A stretch of 54,498 bases of DNA from Candidatus Latescibacterota bacterium (GCA_021295655.1 JAGWBX010000055.1:1-54498); one strand, 5' to 3'. Counted from the first letter of the stretch, positions 16,935 through 26,105 are shown. Numbers and translations are program-made. The notes: a model not told the origin generated them from the letters alone.

Positions 16935-18547
16935 CTACCCCTGACCACGGTTTCGGGAAAGCCCTCGCCGCAACACCCTGCCGGCTCTCGTTCCCGTTGC
17001 CCTGCCGTGCTCAATTGCGGCGACGCCGTTGACAAAAAGCCAGCGGACCCCTTCCGAATACAGACAGGGATTCTGAAACGTCGCCCGGTCCAGCATGCCT
17101 TCGGGATCGAACAGGACCAGGTCGGCCTTTTTTCCTTCCTGAACGAGACCCCGGTCCGCAAACCCCATCCGTTCGGCCGGAAACCGCGTCAGCTTTCGCA
17201 CAAGGGCCTCGAGGGAAAGCACCCCCCGTTCACGAACCAGCGTCCGGATCAGATACGCCATGCCCCCGTAACATCGGGGATGTTCCCTTTCGTCCGCCAG
17301 GGGACCGGTATTGGCCATTGCCAGGCCATCCGAACCCACGCCGCAATATTCTCCCTGTGCCAGACAGTCGATGTCCCCGTCGGTCTTGTCCTCTCCGTAA
17401 AAGCTGGCGGCGCCGCCCTCAGCGACCAGAACGTCGCAGATTGCGTCAAACGGGTGGGTATTCCGGATGCGACCGATTTCAGCGAAGGTCCGTCCGGTCA
17501 GCGACGCGTTCACGGCGCAGTTTCCCAACCAGAGTTTGTCCCAGAGACCGCGCTGCATCAGGACCGTCTTCGTGCTCCCGCCCAGTTCCGATCCGCTTTC
17601 CTGAATCTCCCGCCACATCAGCCGCCGCTGTCGGGCCTCCTTCAATCGTGCCACCATCCTCCGGTTTCCACCCTCCAGCGCCCAGGGCGGCAGGAGAGAC
17701 TTGAGCGACGTGGATCCGGTCGCATAAAACTCCGTTTCCGCCGTTACATCCTGCCCTTCCGCCCGCGCGCGTTCGATTCGTTCCAGCAGGCGGGCGGCTG
17801 AGCCCGTAGCCGGCGGACAGGGCGTTATACGCCCGCCTCCCGCCCAATATTGATCGCCTCCTCCAACGCCTCCATTATGGACGCCGTGTAGTTGCGCATG
17901 TGCGTCGCGTATATGCCGCCGTACGGCGCGGTTGCGGCCGACAGCTCGATGATTTCGTCCGTCTTCGCGCTGCTGCCCGGCATATAGGTCAGCCCGGTGG
18001 ACAGTCCCAGCGCACCCTCGGCCATCTGGGCATCCACCAGCGCTTTCATTCCCGCCATCTCATGAGGGGCGGGCGGTTGCGTGGATTGCCCCATCACCGT
18101 GTGCCGGACCGCGCCATGGCCCACGAAAAACGCGGCATTGATGGCCACGCCCTGGCGTTCCAGCGCGTTGAAATACCCGGCCGCGGAGGCCCAATCCCCG
18201 GCGACTTCAGACCGCAGTCGAGCCGAGTCGAACGGGCCGAAGTAGAACCCGTTTCCCCCCACCGGAAATGCCGAAATGCCGCAGTTTCCGCACACGTGGG
18301 TCGTCACGCCCTGATAGAGCGCACTCTCGCCCCTCCCGTCGATCAGCAGGCTGTAGTCTGAGTGGGTATGGACGTCGATAAAACCAGGTGCCGCCGTCAA
18401 CCCTGCGGCGTCGATCTCGACCCTGGACGGGCCCGAAACATCCCCTACGGCCGCGATGCTGTCCCCTTCGATACCCACGTCGCCCGCGAAGGCGGCTGCA
18501 CCGGTTCCGTCGATGAGTCTGGCATTTCGTATCAGAACGTCAAGCAT
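16935..18547 (-). pseudogene. N-acyl-D-amino-acid deacylase (D-aminoacylase), deletion plus frameshift
   Basis: The first 240 codons (ATG 18547) are an intact amidohydrolase start: GFIDVHTHSDYS with metal ligands H60 and H62, and GVTTHVCGNCGIS with the ligand cysteine. The frame stops at 17825 just after EAINIGREAGV. The rest continues in another frame (about 17827-16935): LLERIERARAEGQDVTAE, TGSTSLKSLLPPWALEGG, GVGSDGLAM, ADRGLVQEGKKADLVLFDPE. Between the parts the family has about 30 residues with the SHxK metal site, and these are missing. So it is more than a single-base slip: a short deletion with loss of phase. Both halves otherwise look well preserved, implying a recent event or an assembly fault. 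Confidence 0.8.
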
Positions 18548-18640
18548 TGTCGGTGCTCTTCCGGAATGCGATTGAACGACGGTTCCGACGGCCGGCCGCC
18601 GCCGGGACGGACGCGAGGACGTCAGGCATCCGTTCCCCGT

Positions 18641-19762
18641 TCAATAGGGATCTCCCTCGCGCCACCGATGTTTCTCCACACCCTCCATGTTCAATTCCAC
18701 GCCCAGACCCGGCCCGTCCGGCACCACCAGGCAGCCGCCTTCGATCTTAAGGGGTTCGACCAGAATCTCATCCCGCCATTCGATTCCGGTCACAAACTCC
18801 ATCGGCGCTTCGTTCGGGATGGAAGCCAGCAGATGCGCCGCCGCAAGAATTCCCACGGGGCCCTTCGTATTGTGAAAGGAAATCGGAACGTGATAGGTAT
18901 CGGCAATCGCCGCGATTTTCTTCACCTCCGTAATCCCGCCCGCGTAGATGAGGTCCGGCTGCGCGATATCGATTCCATCCAGTTCCAGAAGTTGCCGGTA
19001 CTGCGTTTTGGTGTTGAGCCGTTCGCTGCCCATTATCGGAATGGATGTCTGGCTTCTCACTTTCGGATACGCGGACAGATCCTCCGGAGGAACCGGGTCC
19101 TCGAAACAGAACAGTCCATATGGCTCCAGCGCGCGGGCCAGCCGGACGGCCCCGCCAACCGTAAACCGCCCGTGACAGTCAACCAGAAGGTCAACGTCCG
19201 GACCTACCGCTTCCCTGGCCGCCGCGAAACAGGCCGCGGTTTCGTCCGGTGCGCCGTCGTCCAGGTAGAATTCGAACGGCCGCCCCGTATTGGATCGCGC
19301 TCCGGTCTTCAGCGCGCGGTAACCCCGGTCCGCCCAGAACCGGGCGTGCCGTGCCGACGCCTCGGGCGTCGCTCCTCCAAAGTGGGTATAGACGCGGACC
19401 CTGTCCCGGAACCTCCCGCCGAGCAACTCGACCAGCGGGAGGTTCGCCGCCTTCCCCTTCAGGTCCCACAACGCCTGATCGATTCCGCTCAGGGCGCTCA
19501 TCCAGACCGGACCCACCATCCGCCAGATCCCGCTGAGCGACGATATCCTGTAGATCTTATGCCAGAGATACTCGATCCGCGATACATCTTCGCCGACCAG
19601 TTCCTGTTTCATATGTTCCAGCGCCGAAACCACCACCGGCTCTTTCTGGGAGTAGGTTGCCTCACCCAATCCCACCGGCCCTTCGTCCGTATGCACCCTG
19701 ACGATTGTCCACTTCCGCCCGGGCGAGTTGATCAGAATCGAGTCGATGTCACGGATCTTCAT
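18641..19762 (-). CDS. Mandelate racemase/enolase-superfamily sugar acid dehydratase
   Basis: A 373-residue enolase-superfamily enzyme. The metal ligands are D195, E221 and E247 (LLVDCHGRF, CFEDPV, GSERL), and the catalytic pair appears to be H197 within DCHGR and H297 in SFHNTKGP. The DxHGR signature with a distant His is that of galactonate dehydratase and mannonate dehydratase-like members, which remove water from acid sugars to give 2-keto-3-deoxy acids. The N-terminal capping domain (TDEGPVGLGEA) is normal. Its ATG overlaps the stop of the isochorismatase-like gene, so the two are co-translated. The exact sugar acid is not determined. Confidence 0.88.
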   Translation of the reverse strand: MKIRDIDSILINSPGRKWTIVRVHTDEGPVGLGEATYSQKEPVVVSALEHMKQELVGEDVSRIEYLWHKIYRISSLSGIWRMVGPVWMSALSGIDQALWDLKGKAANLPLVELLGGRFRDRVRVYTHFGGATPEASARHARFWADRGYRALKTGARSNTGRPFEFYLDDGAPDETAACFAAAREAVGPDVDLLVDCHGRFTVGGAVRLARALEPYGLFCFEDPVPPEDLSAYPKVRSQTSIPIMGSERLNTKTQYRQLLELDGIDIAQPDLIYAGGITEVKKIAAIADTYHVPISFHNTKGPVGILAAAHLLASIPNEAPMEFVTGIEWRDEILVEPLKIEGGCLVVPDGPGLGVELNMEGVEKHRWREGDPY

Positions 19763-20487
19763 GCCGATTCCCCCACCTGTTTACACGAGGCCACGAACTC
19801 GGCGGACGTTGTGGTAAACCCGATCAGGTGCTCGAACTGGCGAAGCATCATCCGGTTCACCCATCCCCCCTCGGGCAGGCTGTCGTCCAGGGTATCCGGA
19901 AACTCGATTTCTCCCGGCGGGTTTGAGCAGTCGCGCAGCAGAATCACGCGATAGTTGTGGCCCATCGCCTCAGCGCACGTGTAGTGCAGACAGGCCCTCC
20001 GGCTGTAGCCCACCACAAACAGGTTCTCGATGCCCCAGGAGCGCAGCCTCTGGTCCAGAAACGTATCGCGAAATCCGCTCCACATCCACTTGGGAAAATT
20101 CGGCTCGCCCGGGCGCGGCGCCACGCAATCCACGTAAACGGGCTCATAGTCCGGTCTCCTGGTCCAGCTTTCCATCAGGTCACCGTTGGGAATCTTCGTT
20201 CTGTTCCAGAACTGGCCGGCCATGCAACCGGGATCGGCCACCAGCCTCAGGTCGTTGTGGACGTACGCGACTTTCATCTTTACGGCCCGTGCCGCCTCGA
20301 GGGCCGGCGCAATGTAATTCTGCGTTGTCGGATGAGGCACTCTTTCGCCCTTGAACGAATAGCTGCCATCCACGTCCACAAGCAGGAAACAACTGCGCTC
20401 AAGCGGCAACGCCAGGTCCTCGTACCCGTAATCGTACCCGCCGGGATAATCCTTGTAAAAACGTACCGGCACCTCGAAATTCGCCAT
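19759..20487 (-). CDS. Isochorismatase-like cysteine hydrolase
   Basis: From the ATG at 20487 (strong AGGAGGTG site) the product is 242 residues. The cysteine-hydrolase triad can be read as D38 in LLVDVDGSYS, K133 in NFPKWMWSGF and C166 in YSRRACLHYTCAEA. Family members hydrolyse isochorismate, N-carbamoyl compounds, nicotinamide or biuret; the substrate here is not clear. In sequence it looks closest to the N-carbamoylsarcosine amidohydrolase-type group found next to creatinine pathways, which would fit the creatininase-like gene downstream, but this is inference. It overlaps the enolase-superfamily gene by four bases. Confidence 0.83.
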   Translation of the reverse strand: MANFEVPVRFYKDYPGGYDYGYEDLALPLERSCFLLVDVDGSYSFKGERVPHPTTQNYIAPALEAARAVKMKVAYVHNDLRLVADPGCMAGQFWNRTKIPNGDLMESWTRRPDYEPVYVDCVAPRPGEPNFPKWMWSGFRDTFLDQRLRSWGIENLFVVGYSRRACLHYTCAEAMGHNYRVILLRDCSNPPGEIEFPDTLDDSLPEGGWVNRMMLRQFEHLIGFTTTSAEFVASCKQVGESA

Positions 20488-20616
20488 GAGAGACACCTCC
20501 TCAGTGTTTTCGTACACTCCGCGGGGGCCTGAACGAAAGCAGACCGGCAAGATGTGCGTCGCACCATGCCGGGCGTGCGGAGAACGCGCGCCCGGCCACC
20601 GGCTGTTCGGCAGACG

Positions 20617-23148
20617 TCAGTTCAACACAACCCGAAGGGTCTTGATTTCGAAGGGGGCGAACCCGATGGCGTCGCCATCCAGATCCCGAACGCTTCGTTC
20701 CATCAGGTCCGTTTCGCGAACCGAGTCGACGTTGCGGCATGTGATCAGCCGGGCTTCACAGGTATTACCGGCGGTTTCGTAAGCACGCAAGATCAGTCCC
20801 TCGCCGTCTTCCGCCTTTTTTACGGTCGTACATACAATCCCTGGGCCGTCGAGGTTGATGAACTGTATCCGATCCGGCAATGACTTCTCCGAGACCAGGT
20901 CGTACACGACCCTGGCGTTCAACCCCTGGCGGAGGTTCCAACCGTCCTGGAAAGCATTACCCTGCGCGAAATCGCCCGGATATGCCCGAAGAGAATACCT
21001 GCACGTCACCGCGTCCGGAAACCCGCGCCAGATGACATTGTAGGAATACGACGCCGGATCGAGGCCGGAATGCAGGACCTCCCCGCGCACTTCGCCGTTG
21101 CCGAACTGAAACGCTTTCCGGTCCGAAGCAACGACAAGGCCGCATTCAGGGCCGTCCACGGCGACCCATCCCTGGCAGACCCGCTGCACGCCGGGCGAAT
21201 CGCCATCACCACGGTCTCCCTCGAGTTCCTGATAGCCGTGCGGCGTCCCATAGCGTATCCTACCGGCGGCGACCGGGAAGACCATCTGCACCCGTACCGG
21301 CTTTGGATCGCGCCATTCGATCCGGAGATCCACGTCCACCCTGTCCAGTTCGCCGTAAACACGGTAGCGGATCTCACAGGGAGACGACAACAGTTTTCCG
21401 GCCACAAGCAACGTCGCCCGCACCTCGCCGCTCTCCTCGAGATCGACGCGTTCAACCGCCATCTCGAACCGTCGACCGGTGGTGGCCCAGGGGTCGGTCA
21501 GCGATTCCTCGGTACCGATGAGGTGGATTCCATCGACCAGCGCGACGCCAGCGTTTCGGTCCGACACGCGCACGCGTCCGGTGATTTCGTCAACTTCGAG
21601 GTCGACGAAAGCCGTCCTGAAACGGCGGCCGATACGCACGCTCCCGAATGCTTCGGACACGCGATCCTCGACGTCTTCAAGGACAAAGCTGGGCTCCGGA
21701 AATTCAGGCGCCATCAGCCCCGGCGCCATCATCTCCGGCGTCTGGATGCCCACAAGCGGCTGCGTTTCCGTAACCCCCGGAACGAGATACCAGGTGGCGT
21801 ATCCGTTGGCCGGTACCTGGTCCGCCACGAAGACCAGACGCACCTCGGCGGTCTCGGTCTGTCTGCCCGCCAGTTCCTGGAACGGCACCGTTCGACCGGA
21901 AGCGTCAACCAGCTTGTATGTTTCGTACCGGGAAAAATCGGTCCCCTCCACCGCCCCGTAAAACGTAATATGCACTTCCACCAGATCGGTTCGCGCCCAC
22001 GAAAGCGCATTGAATACCACGATGGGCATCCTGCCTTCCGGCCCGTCGCGGGGCGTTACCCGTGCCGAAATCATCCGTTCAGCTTCGCACGCAATACCTG
22101 CGGCTGTCGCAATCACGTTCTGCTGGTCGAGCCGCCTCCGCTCCAGTCCCTCCATCGACGCAGCGCCGTCGTAACGGTACGACGTTGACTCCAGTTGCCG
22201 CAACCATGCGGCTTCGAAGACGTCGCCAGGATACGTGAACGCAGCCAGCATCTCCGCCATTGCCGACATCTGCTCCGCGCGGGACAGTCCGCATACGGCC
22301 GGGTCGTTCAGGGGCGCGGTTCCCGGGAATATCGGCTCGAGATGGGACCCACCGGGCGGATTCGCGCCGTCGACTTCCCGAAGTCCCTTTTCGGGCCGTG
22401 ACTGCGGGATCACTCCGGAAGGCGTCCCAAGCCTTATGTGGACCGCTTCGTCCTCCGCCCATTGGAGCAATTCCTCGAGGGCCGTTTCGCAGGGCTGAAC
22501 CATAGGCCCTCCCCAATGCAGCGGCAACCGCCCCTCGTGCATCTCGCGCTGACGTTCAATCTCCGCTCTGGGGGCGCGCCTGGACTGCGCCGTTCCGCGA
22601 ACGGCTTCCCAGAGCAACCGGCTACCCCCAGTTGCGTTCCAGCAAACCACCCGCGATCCATCCGGTCCCCGCCAGCGGAACAGAACGGGCTGCTTCCACC
22701 CGGTCCCGGTGAGTACGATATGTTTGATCCCACACTTGTACGCAACCTGCGCATATTGCGACGTCGTGCCGCTCCCTTCACCCAGATTCACAACCGTCGG
22801 TTCCACGCCAAGCGCCTCGCGGGCGAAGGCCTTTCCATATAGCAGGTTTCGGACCAGGTCTTCCCCGGCGGCCAGCCGGTGGTCCATCTGTGTCCAGGCG
22901 GCCCCCACCTCCAGGCGTCCCTCGGAAACCACGTTGCGGATACGCGCCGCAGCATTGGGATGCGACCTGAGATAGGCGCTCAGATGGACCGGGTTCTCAA
23001 TTGTGAAACTGAAATCTTCCCTGGCTCCGAACAGACGCAATGCGCGGGAGAAGATCTGCGCTCCACGCGACAGACACGCCTCTTTGTCGCCCAATCCGAA
23101 GAGCGTCAGCCGGGAAAACGGGACAACGTGTAACGCGTCTTTCGACAT
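20617..23148 (-). CDS. GH38 alpha-mannosidase-like protein with altered active site
   Basis: The 843-residue product has the GH38 layout: an N-terminal domain, a linker helix bundle (FTYPGDVFEAAWLRQLE...), and C-terminal beta domains starting IVVFNALSWARTDLVEV. The sites that define the enzyme are changed. The zinc motif HxHxD near the start is replaced by F11, R13 and T15 in VVPFSRLTLFG, and the nucleophile segment W-L-P-D-x-F-G becomes NLGEGSG (residues 121-127), putting Glu at the Asp position. Neighbouring motifs (AAWTQMDHRLAAGEDLVRNLLYG, FRWRGPDGSRV) are well kept, so the fold should be intact. I prefer MSK at 23148 over GTG 23163. It may bind glycans or have another activity. Confidence 0.78.
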   Translation of the reverse strand: MSKDALHVVPFSRLTLFGLGDKEACLSRGAQIFSRALRLFGAREDFSFTIENPVHLSAYLRSHPNAAARIRNVVSEGRLEVGAAWTQMDHRLAAGEDLVRNLLYGKAFAREALGVEPTVVNLGEGSGTTSQYAQVAYKCGIKHIVLTGTGWKQPVLFRWRGPDGSRVVCWNATGGSRLLWEAVRGTAQSRRAPRAEIERQREMHEGRLPLHWGGPMVQPCETALEELLQWAEDEAVHIRLGTPSGVIPQSRPEKGLREVDGANPPGGSHLEPIFPGTAPLNDPAVCGLSRAEQMSAMAEMLAAFTYPGDVFEAAWLRQLESTSYRYDGAASMEGLERRRLDQQNVIATAAGIACEAERMISARVTPRDGPEGRMPIVVFNALSWARTDLVEVHITFYGAVEGTDFSRYETYKLVDASGRTVPFQELAGRQTETAEVRLVFVADQVPANGYATWYLVPGVTETQPLVGIQTPEMMAPGLMAPEFPEPSFVLEDVEDRVSEAFGSVRIGRRFRTAFVDLEVDEITGRVRVSDRNAGVALVDGIHLIGTEESLTDPWATTGRRFEMAVERVDLEESGEVRATLLVAGKLLSSPCEIRYRVYGELDRVDVDLRIEWRDPKPVRVQMVFPVAAGRIRYGTPHGYQELEGDRGDGDSPGVQRVCQGWVAVDGPECGLVVASDRKAFQFGNGEVRGEVLHSGLDPASYSYNVIWRGFPDAVTCRYSLRAYPGDFAQGNAFQDGWNLRQGLNARVVYDLVSEKSLPDRIQFINLDGPGIVCTTVKKAEDGEGLILRAYETAGNTCEARLITCRNVDSVRETDLMERSVRDLDGDAIGFAPFEIKTLRVVLN

Positions 23149-23215
23149 GAGGGATTCGACCACCAGTCAGGTCGGCCGTCGTACGTTGCGGGATCGTCAG
23201 CATCAGCGGCCCTGT

Positions 23216-23248
23216 CAGCCCGTTGAAAAAGCCCATCCGGGCTGCCTG
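23216..23248 (+). repeat. Repeat B, copy 1 (left end of composite)
   Basis: Starts CAGCCCGTTGAAAAAGCCC and ends in a GCCTGCCTG run. It also contains a small internal palindrome (AGCCC..GGGCT). It is related to the minus-strand copies at 23533-23565 and 30956-30988, which share CAGTCCGTTG and the A-run before GTC. Confidence 0.5.
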
Positions 23249-23372
23249 CCTGTGCGGTGCACGCAGACAGGCGTCCGGCCCTTTCGACCGAATTGCGGCG
23301 TTGCGCACCCTCCCCGATTCCAAGGATTCGAGTCGGCCGCGCGCCTTGTCTTCGGCCGCAATGGCAGTGTTC

Positions 23373-23527
23373 TGTCGCGGAAATAGATTGCCGAAATTCG
23401 GCCGCCGAGTCGCCGGGCTGGCAAGACGCCTGAGCGAGGCGACCTGCACAAGGTCACCGAGTGAAGGCAACGCCGCCAGACGGGATGAATCGGCGGATGA
23501 ATGGTGACATATTTCCGCGACGGGACA
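23373..23527 (-). repeat. Dispersed repeat A, copy 2
   Basis: A 155-base copy, in opposite orientation to 10673-10823. It reads from TGTCCC (23527) to GCGACA (23373), with near-terminal inverted arms GTCGCGGAAATA and TATTTCCGCGAC. The middle shares CCGCCGATTCATCCCGTCT and GGCGACTCGGCGG with copy 1. The remaining sequence between 23164 and 23815 outside these repeats shows no gene. Confidence 0.7.
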
Positions 23528-23532
23528 CCATG

Positions 23533-23565
23533 CCTCGCCTGCAGAGCGACTTTTCCAACGGACTG
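23533..23565 (-). repeat. Repeat B, copy 2 (right end of composite)
   Basis: Read on the minus strand it starts CAGTCCGTTGGAAAAGTCG and continues CTCTGCAGGCGAGG. It matches 30956-30988 at all but three positions of 33. Confidence 0.65.
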
Positions 23566-23815
23566 TAATGATACGGACCGACCGTTGGACTGTAAAGCGA
23601 AATCTCCCGTTCCAGCGGCATCCGCGCAGCGGACATATGCGCTTGACGCCGCCTGCCGGCGCGGCTATCTTGAGCCGCGGATCAACCCGCCCCGCTGCGC
23701 CGGTTCCGGTGCTTCCTCTTCACGGCGCTGGCGTGAGGTGATTGAATTCCCGGTTCAAGCTGACGGCTGAGAGCTGATCGCTTTTTCTGCTGCTTCCGGG
23801 CGACCGGACGATTGG

Positions 23816-24664
23816 CTAGCCGCCCAGCTTGACCAGCGCCAGACCCAGCACGATGGCGCCGATACCCGCTGCTTTGTCCCATCCGAATCGTTCGCCCAGG
23901 TAGAGAACACCCAGCGAGGCGCCGATGACCACCGAGAACTCCCTGACGGCGAGAATATAGCTGACCTTGCCGAGACGCATGGCGAACAGGACGAGCAGAT
24001 ACGTCGCCATGGAACCGGGTCCTGCCCAGAGCGCGTATCTTTTGAGTTCACGCCACGTCAGGACAACCGCCGCCCGCTGCCGCAAGAGCACGTAAGGGGA
24101 CAGGAGTACGCCTGGAATTAAAAAAAGCGAGAAGACGTAGTGCACGGGATGAATGTACGATACGCCCAGCTTGTCGACGACGGAATAGACGGCGATCGTG
24201 GCGCCAACCAGGAGTGCATATGCGATCGACCTGCGGTTCTTCGCCGTTCGCACGTCGGTAACGCCAAGCAGAATGATGCCAAGCACGACGGTCGCGATTC
24301 CGATCGTCCCTGGAATCGTGAGCCGTTCATCGATCAGAATCCACGCAGCCAGGGCCGTCCCTCCCACTCCGGTACCGCGTGCCAGCGGATATACAACCGA
24401 AATCTCACCCTCTTCGTATGCTTTGGCCAGCATCAGGAAATATACGGTATGGGCCAGTCCTGTAGCCGCGACGTAAGGCCATCCCGCAGTTAGCGCATTC
24501 GGCCCGAGGGGAACGGAACAGACCAGCGGAAGGCTGACGATTACCGCGAACCACATCCCAACCCACAACACCGCCAGGTTTCCGGATACCCTTCGCACGG
24601 CGAAGTTCCAGGCGGCGTGCAGGACTGTGGAAATCATCACCAGTACAAAAGCCTGCAGCGGCAT
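23816..24664 (-). CDS. EamA/DMT-family transporter
   Basis: A 282-residue protein with ten hydrophobic segments in two homologous halves, as in EamA (drug/metabolite) transporters. Family-typical features are the N-terminal HAAWNFAVRR, the GEISVVYPLARGTG stretch and LGERF near the end of the second repeat. Such proteins export or import amino acids, nucleosides or other metabolites; the substrate is unknown. The ATG has GGAGGAG upstream. It is divergent from the M24 peptidase gene and lies upstream of the catabolic block after the repeat element, so it may carry a substrate or product of that block. Confidence 0.85.
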   Translation of the reverse strand: MPLQAFVLVMISTVLHAAWNFAVRRVSGNLAVLWVGMWFAVIVSLPLVCSVPLGPNALTAGWPYVAATGLAHTVYFLMLAKAYEEGEISVVYPLARGTGVGGTALAAWILIDERLTIPGTIGIATVVLGIILLGVTDVRTAKNRRSIAYALLVGATIAVYSVVDKLGVSYIHPVHYVFSLFLIPGVLLSPYVLLRQRAAVVLTWRELKRYALWAGPGSMATYLLVLFAMRLGKVSYILAVREFSVVIGASLGVLYLGERFGWDKAAGIGAIVLGLALVKLGG

Positions 24665-24801
24665 CGAGTCTCCTCCGTGCGTCGAGTAATTGAAATGATA
24701 AAAATAAAACCATCAAGAACGTCGTCGCACTCCGGAATGCGTCCGCTTGCACGTCATCGACATTCCGTTGCCAGCGACCTCGTATCTGGAGGACACACAC
24801 C

Positions 24802-25986
24802 ATGCTGACCAGCGAGTACGCCGATTTCGACGCCCGTGAGTACGAACAACGCCTGGCCGGGCTCAGGGATCTCATGTCCCGCAACCGCCTGGACGCGGTC
24901 CTGATTACAACGGACACGAACCATCGCTACTTCACCGGGCACTGGACCCACCGTTGGGGGCACAAGTTCACTTCGCTGTTCGCCGTGCTGCCGCTCGATC
25001 GCGACCCGGTTCTCATCGTTCCGCCGCTGGAAACGGGAATGTGTGAAGAGCACGCCTGGATCAAAGATCTGCGCACGTATCAGCCACCCATCCGCGTCCG
25101 GGCAGGCGTCTCCCTTCTGACCGAAGTCATCCGCGAACTCGGCCTTGGCGGCGCCCGCGTCGGCGCCGAACTGGGCGGTGTACTCTGGTCGCGAATGCCC
25201 TACGAAGACTTCGACCAGTTGAAAACCAATCTTCCCGGCACACAGTTCACCGACGCCTCACAGCTGCTCTGGAAGACCCGATTCACCAAGTCCAGCGCCG
25301 AGATTGACTATATTCGCAAAGCCGTTCATATCACCAACCGGGCCTATCGCACCCTTTTTTCCACCGCAAAGCCGGGTATGACAGAAAGGGATCTATACAG
25401 CCTGCTTTGTGTGGAGCATCTGAAACGGGGAATGGACGCGCCCGGATCGATCACGCTGGCCACCTGCATCCCGGGGGACACGCGCAGCAGCAACCGAAGC
25501 CTGCGCCGCCACACCGACCGCGTGCTGACCGAAGGCGAACTCATCGCCCACGACGCCGGCGGCGTGTACCGCGGATACTGGTCGGACTACACCCGAATGT
25601 TCGCGCTGGGTCGGGCCGATCAGAAACACAAAGACGCGTACAGAAGCGTCCACGGGTGCCTGCAAGCCGCGATCAGCACGATCCGGCCCGGCATTCCCAT
25701 ATCGAACCTGGTTCGCGTCTCGAACGAAACACTGAGGAGGGCGGGCTTCGCGGAGCAGGCGCGGCTCGTCACCGGGATCGGCCATGCCATCGGCCTCGAC
25801 ATCATCGAACCCCCATTCATCGAACTCGAAGACGACACCCTGCTGGAGGAAGGCATGGTTCTCACCGTTGAACCCTCTCTATACACGGCGGGCGCCTACT
25901 TCATGCTCGAAGAGGATGTTGTCGTGACCGATACCGGCTGTGAGATCCTGTCCGATCCCGCTCCCGGGGACTTGCCCGTCCTATAG
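24802..25986 (+). CDS. M24-family metallopeptidase (Xaa-Pro dipeptidase-like)
   Basis: A 394-residue 'pita-bread' enzyme. The N-terminal creatinase-like domain (residues 10-160) holds NHRYFTGHWTHRWG, and the catalytic domain has all five metal ligands: D251 in IAHDAGG, D262 in WSDYTR, H328 in GIGHAIGLD, E357 in TVEPS and E371 in LEEDVVV. This fits Xaa-Pro aminopeptidase/prolidase, but the fold also includes creatinase and DMSP lyase-type enzymes, so peptide cleavage is the default rather than certain. GGAGG precedes the ATG. It is divergent from the EamA gene and ends at a strong bidirectional hairpin. Confidence 0.88.
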   Translation: MLTSEYADFDAREYEQRLAGLRDLMSRNRLDAVLITTDTNHRYFTGHWTHRWGHKFTSLFAVLPLDRDPVLIVPPLETGMCEEHAWIKDLRTYQPPIRVRAGVSLLTEVIRELGLGGARVGAELGGVLWSRMPYEDFDQLKTNLPGTQFTDASQLLWKTRFTKSSAEIDYIRKAVHITNRAYRTLFSTAKPGMTERDLYSLLCVEHLKRGMDAPGSITLATCIPGDTRSSNRSLRRHTDRVLTEGELIAHDAGGVYRGYWSDYTRMFALGRADQKHKDAYRSVHGCLQAAISTIRPGIPISNLVRVSNETLRRAGFAEQARLVTGIGHAIGLDIIEPPFIELEDDTLLEEGMVLTVEPSLYTAGAYFMLEEDVVVTDTGCEILSDPAPGDLPVL

Positions 25987-26038
25987 CGTCGTTCCGGATG
26001 CCTCCGACACACGTTTTCGTACTGGCGCCTGCACCTGG

Positions 26039-26083
26039 ACCCACTCGAAAAAGGGGCGCGTTGCGCCCCTTTTTCGAGTGGGT
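26039..26083. terminator. Bidirectional terminator hairpin
   Basis: Two perfectly complementary 21-base arms (ACCCACTCGAAAAAGGGGCG and one more base on the left) flank a 3-base loop GTT. The GC core GGGGCGC is followed by TTTTT in either direction because the arms contain A5 and T5. It lies between the convergent M24 peptidase and DUF1015 genes, as expected for a shared terminator. Confidence 0.85.
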
Positions 26084-26105
26084 CTCCATTTGTGCGTTGT
26101 CGCTG

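Larger units (their letters stand above)
23216..23565. mobile_element. MITE-like composite element (350 bp) with terminal inverted repeats
   Basis: The stretch is bounded by CAGCCCGTTGAAAAAGCCC on the plus strand at 23216 and by CAGTCCGTTGGAAAAGTCG on the minus strand at 23565, which agree at about 15 of the first 18 positions. Inside is repeat A (23373-23527). There is no transposase or other credible coding sequence, and no obvious target duplication. It fills the gap between the GH38-like and EamA genes. A single end-like copy also occurs at 30956-30988, so the ends are dispersed in the genome. Confidence 0.55.

Noticed and set aside
17479-17847. Minus-strand frame in the middle of the D-aminoacylase
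   Set aside because: It is in neither of the two family-like phases and has no motif; the true coding phases on both sides explain the region.
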